Source: Melitaea cinxia
Taxonomy: Eukaryota > Arthropoda > Insecta > Lepidoptera > Nymphalidae
NCBI RefSeq assembly: GCF_905220565.1
Contig: NC_059397.1
Span: 14,509,001 to 14,573,000, forward strand
Direction of reading: 5' to 3'
Length of the DNA: 64,000 nt
Of the stretch, positions 57,895 to 64,000 are shown one piece after another. The position numbers and the translations under genes were made by a program. Each line of letters begins with the position of its first letter. Position 1 is the stretch's first letter. The notes below the pieces were generated by a model that was given only the letters and a program-made list of their open reading frames with translations, was not told where the DNA came from and did no database searches.

Positions 57895-59025
57895 TTAGTG
57901 ATTTTTTAACGTTGGTTCTTCTTTCGAACTGTAAATAACCACTTCGTTAATGTTTTTATAGCCATTTCCAATTTCTTTAAATCTACAATTGTGGCAGATT
58001 TTTCCAGTTGCAGTTAATTGTTCTTTACTATGTTCTGCGCTGTCTTTACTTTCGTTCCTACTTTGCTCGAAATATTTATCATGATAACTGTGAGAATTGT
58101 ATCCGTGGTGAGGTCCAGTATACTGGTAAATACGATCCCTGGAAATAAATAAAATTCATAAAAATATACACAATGTATGGATAATAATATTAAAATTTAG
58201 TTACTTTTGTACCTTATTATTGGCACATTTGAGTAAGAAATACTAAAAAGAGTGACATTAATTGTCAATTTTGAGGATGATACAAATATAAAAAATTTCA
58301 GATGAATTATTGAGTCTGAGAATATTATTGTGACGAGAATGGGGTATGACGTTGTTGTTATATGTAAAAATTCCAACAGAATAAAAAACGAGAGTAATAC
58401 GAAATGCTGTCTGATATCTATTTTAAATATAATACATGTACGCGAAATTTAATAATGAAGCTGTTATTAATAATGACCATATAATCGTTTTACACGTTAA
58501 GCTGTCGCCCCGGTTATCATAGATTTTTGATAGCGATTAGTATTCAAAAAAGGGAATGTATATCCCTCAATTCGTAAAGTAGCAGCATAATGGATTGAGC
58601 TCTGATTGACGGTTTTTTATCTATAAAATATGGCAATACGAGATGTCGTGATTAGGTATTTACAAGCACGTTCCAAAGATTTAGTAATAATATACTACAA
58701 ATAATCTTTATTTTACGCTAAAACATATTTTATTATAAAAATGAAATAAAACTAATAAAAAGTATGTACAAGGGGTGGCTTTATCGCTGGTACAACGATA
58801 TTCAAGTCAACTTTAGGTAGAGTAAAGAGATAAAATTACGATTTTGCTAAACATTTGAATAATCCATACAAAGTTCAAAAATACGAACGTATTTTGTTAT
58901 CTTCTATTGTACATTGTTTGTAAATCAAATCAATGATTAACTCACCTGGGCATCGGATTACATTCATTTGTAACGATAATAGTAAACAAACACATAACGA
59001 AAATTAAAACAGACGATGAATGCAT
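57895..59025 (-). CDS. Cluster gene J: two-exon secreted CxxC/GNG protein (short subfamily)
   Basis: Exons (minus) 59025-58946 and 58138-57895 join in phase 2 to 107 aa. The signal peptide MHSSSVLIFVMCLFTIIV ends TNECNP. The mature N-terminal half is His/Tyr/Ser rich (QYTGPHHGYNSHSYHDKY), then charged (SKDSAEHSKEQ). The signature is C75-H-N-C78-R-F-x2-I-G84-N-G86-YKN, followed by NEVVIYS, close to gene I, plus a tail of about 10 residues. An AATAAA signal lies at 57,745-57,750 (reverse). I and J are convergent, 0.97 kb between stops, like G and H. The His-rich stretch could bind metal, but this is speculation. Function unknown. Confidence 0.8.
58490..58612 (+). mobile_element. SINE fragment in intron 1 of gene J
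   Basis: Degenerate strings (TTACACGTTAAGCTGTCGCC, then TTATCATAGATTTTTGATAG and GGATTGAGCTCTGATTG) match the central part of the SINE at 38,240-38,515. Confidence 0.5.
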
Positions 59026-59156
59026 CTTGATATTCAATATTTATTGGTATTAACTGCAAGTAAATAAACCAAAACAACTAAAAAATACTTGTTATACTGT
59101 TATTACCAACGAAGTATTTGTTTGAGACTGATACCCTGCAATAACGGGAAAATTGT

Positions 59157-59195
59157 TATATATATACTTGTACTGCTGATATGAACAACAGGTCA
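59157..59195 (-). promoter_or_regulatory. Putative core promoter of gene J
   Basis: On the minus strand a TATATATATA box (about 59,166-59,157) lies about 132-141 bp before the ATG. TGACCT (59195-59190), complement AGGTCA, is about 23 bp further upstream. Looser match than A-H. Confidence 0.5.
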
Positions 59196-59359
59196 AATTG
59201 ATAAGAAATTATGAACTCTTGAAATTTAAAGAAATATGAATTTTACTTCACACAAGGTGGGAAAAAATAAACAAGAAATGAAAATATGATAACTACAATC
59301 GTATAAGGATTGTAAAAACGAGTTTCAATACTAATATTACATAATAAATAAATAAATAA

Positions 59360-59560
59360 GCGCTTAACATTGAACGGCCCCCAGTAGAATTTTCTCCTGT
59401 CTCGGAGGTCCGGAAACACACACACAATACACAAGCACAAACACCCAGACCACGATAAATATCTGTATAGCCAATACAAATATCTGTCGTGAGCGGGGAT
59501 CGAAACCGCGACCGTTAGCACAACAGTCAGTACTATGACCACTGTGCCAACGCGTCGTCA
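59360..59560 (-). mobile_element. tRNA-derived SINE (third family), reverse
   Basis: It contains GAGGTCCGGAAACACACACA and, reversed, the B-box GGTTTCGATCCCCGC (near 59,500) and ACGCGTTGGCACAGTGGTCA at the head. Confidence 0.7.
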
Positions 59561-60044
59561 ATATTATTTTCGTTTTTTTTTTTGTACGAGAAATTTAAAT
59601 TAAATTTTGTGTGTTCATATTATTAACAATATATTTAAATACTTATGGATATTCCCTAAATTTTATTCGCCTTGAAAGTTTTCATTTAATTTGCATTTTT
59701 CTGTAAGTTTTGTTGGATAAAAATATGTTAACTATATATTAAACATTAATGCGTTATCTGTTCCTACGCAAAATTAAGAATTGTTTTATGTGACAAACTG
59801 AGAAAAGTTTAAATATAATTGAAAGATCAATAAGAAATTTTAAAAGTACTTTGATTACTTTTAATTGGGGTTCATTGAAATATTTATTTATAATTATACA
59901 TAATTGTTAGATGAAAAGAAAAAAGTGTATGTTTTAAAGAACGTTGCCTGTTTATCGGGGGCATATAATGACAAATATAATATAAGCCACAAGACAACGT
60001 TATAAACTTATATAATGATTGGTGTCTAGTAGTTTATTGAAACA

Positions 60045-60300
60045 TAATTGTGTTTGCAGGCTAACGAAGAAAAACCGACTTCAGTTATATCGACAAGTAA
60101 TGCAACGTAGGTAGACGAAAAAAAAGATAAGTAAATACGCATTATCAAAGATTACTCGAAAAGTTGTAATCAGATCTCAATGGAATTTAAATGTGACCAC
60201 ATGATAAACATCGGCTTTCGATTAAATTAAAAATCATTAAAATCGGTATACCCAGTAAAAAGAAAGAATTATCAAAATCGGTCGATCAAAATATTAATGA
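60045..60300 (+). repeat. ACCGACTTC-type repeat
   Basis: It starts TAATTGTGTTTGCAGGCTAA and continues with ACCGACTTCAGTTATATCGA. It ends in AATCGGTCGATC. Confidence 0.6.
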
Positions 60301-60674
60301 CTAATGTTAGATATAAAAAGAATACATTTTGAGAAAATAAAGGTCACTATAGTAATATTAAAGTTACATTCAACATACATAGTAGCATAATTACTTACAA
60401 TTTCAATAAATAAATAAATTAAATAGGTAGGATTAAAAAAATATTATAATGTAACTACAAGTAAATCAAAGTGAATTCTCTCTCTAACGCTGTGAATCTC
60501 AATTACTATTTATTGTACTGTAAAAATAATATTCAATATAACTATGATATGATAATTTTTAAATAATTATTTATTTATTTATTTATTTGAATTCCTAAAT
60601 AACTGGAGTTTAAATAGGCACAATATTCATATACAAGCTGTATTATGTATTAAGCTGTATTCGTGTGTATTAAT

Positions 60675-61010
60675 CTGTGTGGCTACGGCATTGTAACCAA
60701 CCCAATATAGCCAATATAGCCAACCCTTCTATTCCTGTGGGTGTCGTAAGAGGCGACTGGAGGATAACACTGTTCCACTACCACCTTGGAACGTATAAAG
60801 CCGAACAATGGCGAGATAACCATCCAACTCTTGGCTTAGAAATTCACAGGCCGAAGACGGGCAGCAGCGTCTTCGGTGCGACAATGTCAGCCCTGCAGTC
60901 ACCAACCTGCCTGCCCAGCGTGGTGACTATGGGCAAAACACATGAGTTCGCCATTTTTGACGCGAATTTGTGAAGACCTTCGTCCAGTAGTGACTGCAAA
61001 AGGCTGAAGA
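60675..61010 (-). repeat. CACTGCTGGACATAGGC-type repeat, reverse
   Basis: It contains GTGGGTGTCGTAAGAGGCGA, CCGAAGACGGGCAGCAGCGT and CTGCCCAGCGTGGTGACTAT. A near full-length reverse copy. Confidence 0.7.
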
Positions 61011-61019
61011 AGTGATTCA

Positions 61020-63560
61020 TATACAAGGTTTCTTAAGGAGAATCTTTCATTTGATACCCATATTGTATGAGTTAATTAAAAATAACTACTCCGACAAAGT
61101 TGTTGCTCCATCATATTAGATTTAGGTTAACGTCACATATCTAACCATGCAATGTCAATCAAAGTAAACGGATATACAAAACTTCAACTCTATCAGTTGA
61201 AGAGCTATACTTTAAAATTAACTTGCAAGATTCCACGCCAACAAACATACATAGTTAAAATATTTTACATGTTAAATAAAATCATATGAAATACTCAATA
61301 AAAAATTTTATAATTAATTCGGGATAGCTCAAAAACTACTCGTCAGATCTCGCTATTTAAATGGTGGTTGGTACCTTACAAATGACAATCGCCAACTTTC
61401 GAATAAAGAATCATCAAAATCGGTTTTTGAAGTCAGTCAGATAAATGTGAATATTTGGTAAAGGGACGATTAATTTACGTATTTAAATTACGTTTTAGAC
61501 ACGATTTGATATCAGCAATATCTTAAAATTGAAAAAAGCTAATCATAGAAATATATTAATTACTAATATGTCACTATATAATATATTACTTTTTCTAAAG
61601 AAGATCATTCTTTTATTTTTATCTAAATATTTAGATAAAGATGTGCTATAGATTTAGATAGCCCTAGAATAAGAATAATATTTTATTCACTTAGTGTCAT
61701 TGTAATATCAATATTGATTTAACTGGCTCAGTGCCACACCAAGCTTGGTCACACGTCTGACTTCGCAATATCGATGTTATGCTTGTGACTTCCCCTCGAA
61801 CTATTTATTATTATCTTTCATGTCAGTTCGAGTTTCTGTATATTCTCCAAAAAAAAGTTTACTTCAATTTTAATGAACTTCAATCAAAACAAATAACAGT
61901 TTTTATATAACTTTATTTTCTTAAGAAACGGGCTACATAAAATACAATTTAGAAGTATAATGGCAAGGCATAGAAGATGTCAGAGAAATCTTCTTACCTA
62001 TGCGTCCGTATTTACATTTACCTTAACAAGATTGTTCCGAAGCTCCCGAAGTTTTCCAAGTAAGTGGTTTGGTAAATATTATTTTTATCAGGTTTCATAT
62101 TATCGGTGACGGAGGATTCAGGTTTCTTTTACCTTGAGTGGGAGAAACATAATAATGTTTACTCCATTTTTACTCTACTACATTTTTATTTACATTCAAA
62201 AGGGTATTTTTCAATAACATAATTTAATAAAAACTTGTCTAATTAGGTAAGGTAAAGAGTCCACATCAATATTATCTTTAATGTGGGAATTTCTATCTGA
62301 TTTATTCAAAAAACGACGAGAATCAATATTTTAACGTTACTTTGAAATAAAAATGGTATAAGTACATACTATCAAGTCAGATTAAAATTTGCTTATTATC
62401 TTGATGTTGCAATTTTCAATTTTTTTTTTAAATAATTATAAATAGTCAGTCCTGAATTTTTTTAGACAACCTATTTTTAATATATAATCTGATATACTAA
62501 ATTTATTATAAAATGTGTTTCATTCTATTATCAGCTCAGTGAAGATAGATTTAGGTTCGGATCTTAGACCAAAAGTATACAATTACTACGTGTATGTGTA
62601 ACAATAATGATGATTTTTTTTACAGTTTTTTATACATCAATTGTCAAATATATTATTAAAGTTTCATGATAATAGTTCTGATACGAATTACTCAGTCGAC
62701 CTAACGCCAGCGTTAGGTACGACTGTACAACACCGCCTTACAAATAGCCTTTTCAATTTTCAGTCAGCACGCGACCGCGGTGATGAGTGCACGCTCTTTC
62801 GTCTGAAACTCACGAATAAATACGATAAAAATAAATAGTAACAATACTATGCGTAGTGATTTAAAACTTTTTGCAGCTTCATTGTTAAATCAAAGGTAAT
62901 TTGAATGTCGTATTTTATATTTTAAATGACGATAAATTCTAGGTTATTTTTTGTTCGTCACAAAAGCCTGCAAATGACATAATTATTTTATTTAACATTT
63001 AAATTATGACAGTTAATTATAAGTTATAAAATTATTTAATTGCGCATATGATTTTAAGGTTTTTTTGTTGCATTTTTTTTAAATGTTGTTATAGATTTTA
63101 ATAAAAATGTAAATGACTTTTTTTTTATTTTCTATAAGTACCTACACTATTCTTGTTATGTTAAGACATTACATTGAATCTTGAAATCATTGTATCATCG
63201 AAATCATTGAACCGACCGAGTTACCAAGTAGGTATTACAGCTTGCTTCATAATTATAATCACACTAACTTTTCAGGAGCCATAATATGTGAAATAAAAAA
63301 TATCTTTGTAATACTAAAAGTACTAGTCTGTAATGTAATATTTCTAATTAAACCCTGTTTGATATTTTAAACTCAACGGGCACCTGTAGGATTTTCTCCT
63401 TTGTCGGGGTCCGGAAACACTCATAATACACATGTTCAAAAGCTCTGACCAGGAAAAACGTCTACATGGCAATACAAATATCTGTCCTAATAGAGATCGA
63501 ATTTATGCTATTTATAAAATTAGAATAGTTTAAATATGTCTAATATTATAATTCTTTGAC
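61020..63560. other. Intergenic region, no supported gene
   Basis: It holds an ACCGACTTC-type repeat scrap (about 61,310-61,440), a short GC-richer stretch at 62,690-62,820 (CTAACGCCAGCGTTAGGT is a near-perfect palindrome) and a degenerate third-family SINE at 63,370-63,510. The open frame at 62,641-62,838 has no recognisable domain. Confidence 0.45.
63370..63510 (-). mobile_element. Degenerate SINE (third family)
   Basis: GGATTTTCTCCTTTGTCGGG and GGTCCGGAAACACTCATAAT match the copy at 59,360-59,560. The tRNA-like head is poor. Confidence 0.55.
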
Positions 63561-63562
63561 AG

Positions 63563-63661
63563 ATGAAAGCGTGGACAGCTCACGAACAAGACACAACACT
63601 TTCTTGCTGCAGAACTTTGCACGTTAAACACGCAGCTTACGCGAGTGCCCTCTATACTTTG
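63563..63661 (+). CDS. Possible coding exon of a gene continuing to the right
   Basis: An AG acceptor (TTTGACAG) stands directly before ATG at 63563. Thirty-three open codons follow and end at a good GTAAGC donor (63662), phase 0. The peptide has a Cys pair followed by a run that turns hydrophobic (SCCRTLHVKHAAYASALYTL). This resembles the cytosolic Cys pair and beginning of the first membrane helix in small four-helix membrane proteins of insects, a loose impression only. G+C content is clearly above the flanks, as for other coding exons here. No second exon fits before the window ends. Start and exon status are unproven. Confidence 0.4.
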
Positions 63662-63964
63662 GTAAGCATAAGTATTATTAAATATTTCCTTAAATATTGA
63701 CTCTAATTACGACGTTTTTTTATGTTCCTTCAAGCCAAAAATCAAAGTCGATATATACCTATTTGATTCTAATAGGTTTTTAAAAGAACTTGTATATTTA
63801 ATATTCTATTTATATTATTGCAAAATTACTTTAAAAAATTTCAGCTTTTCCCAAAAATAACATAATCTCACTTATTTTATTATATTTATCGATATAAAAT
63901 CATCATCGGCAATAAATCAATTGTTTTTTTAAATCTTTAACCAACCCTTTTAAAATCTATTATC

Positions 63965-64000
63965 GGTTCAGCCTGTAATATGCCACTGCTGAGCATAGGC
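63965..64000. mobile_element. SINE or repeat running off the window edge
   Basis: TTCAGCCTGTAATATGCCAC and CTGCTGAGCATAGGC match the edge shared by the reverse SINE copies at 50,575 and 29,776. Confidence 0.5.

Noticed and set aside
1..64000. CRISPR arrays, operons or bacterial signals
   Set aside because: Spliceosomal introns, SINEs and LINEs show a eukaryotic nuclear locus; the tandem arrays seen have no spacer structure.

Overview
The window is an AT-rich animal nuclear locus with spliceosomal introns and dense interspersed repeats. It is almost certainly lepidopteran. This rests on Helitron-type elements with TC and CTAG termini, several tRNA-derived SINE families, RTE-like LINE 3' ends and the short-exon, long-intron gene style. 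The species cannot be named from the sequence.

Positions 1-9,000 hold one complete three-exon gene for a secreted M28 metallopeptidase of the carboxypeptidase Q type (6381-8846, 473 aa). Two extra copies of its first exon lie upstream: 873-1072, intact and in a compatible splice phase, and 3676-3878, with an in-frame stop. They are either alternative first exons or remnants of paralogues.

Positions 12,900-59,100 hold the main discovery: a cluster of ten intact small genes plus one broken copy, all encoding short secreted proteins of a family I do not recognise. Eight genes share one architecture: a 68-nt signal-peptide exon; a middle exon of 162-363 nt, rich in Gly, Tyr, Ser and Asn, with phase 2 at both ends; and a last exon carrying the signature C-x2-C-[KR]-I-x2-[LY]-G-N-G-x2-N. 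Two more genes at the right end (56205 and 59025) have an 80-nt first exon and no Gly/Tyr exon, and keep a variant of the signature. Every gene has a TATA box and an AGGTCA-type nuclear-receptor half-site (AGGTTA in two) upstream. In the eight main genes the half-site to TATA gap is 14-15 bp and TATA to ATG is 102-106 bp, so the cluster looks co-regulated.

The cluster grew by duplication. A three-gene block A-B-C (about 14.0-25.2 kb) recurs as psiA-E-F (about 28.1-41.5 kb). Genes G and H form a large inverted repeat (about 44.9-46.4 and 48.8-50.2 kb). I and J are a convergent inverted pair. Copy psiA has been split by a local inversion that turned its first exon around.

The rest is mostly transposable-element sequence. 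There is a nearly intact non-LTR retrotransposon with endonuclease and reverse transcriptase (about 34.17-37.87 kb), two decayed reverse-transcriptase fragments (19.3-20.6 and 21.3-21.6 kb), five Helitron-type elements, many SINEs and several unclassified repeats. A short possible coding exon at 63,563-63,661 may start a gene that runs off the right edge. The cluster genes, with signal peptides and common promoters, probably make a set of secreted products expressed together; their function is unknown.
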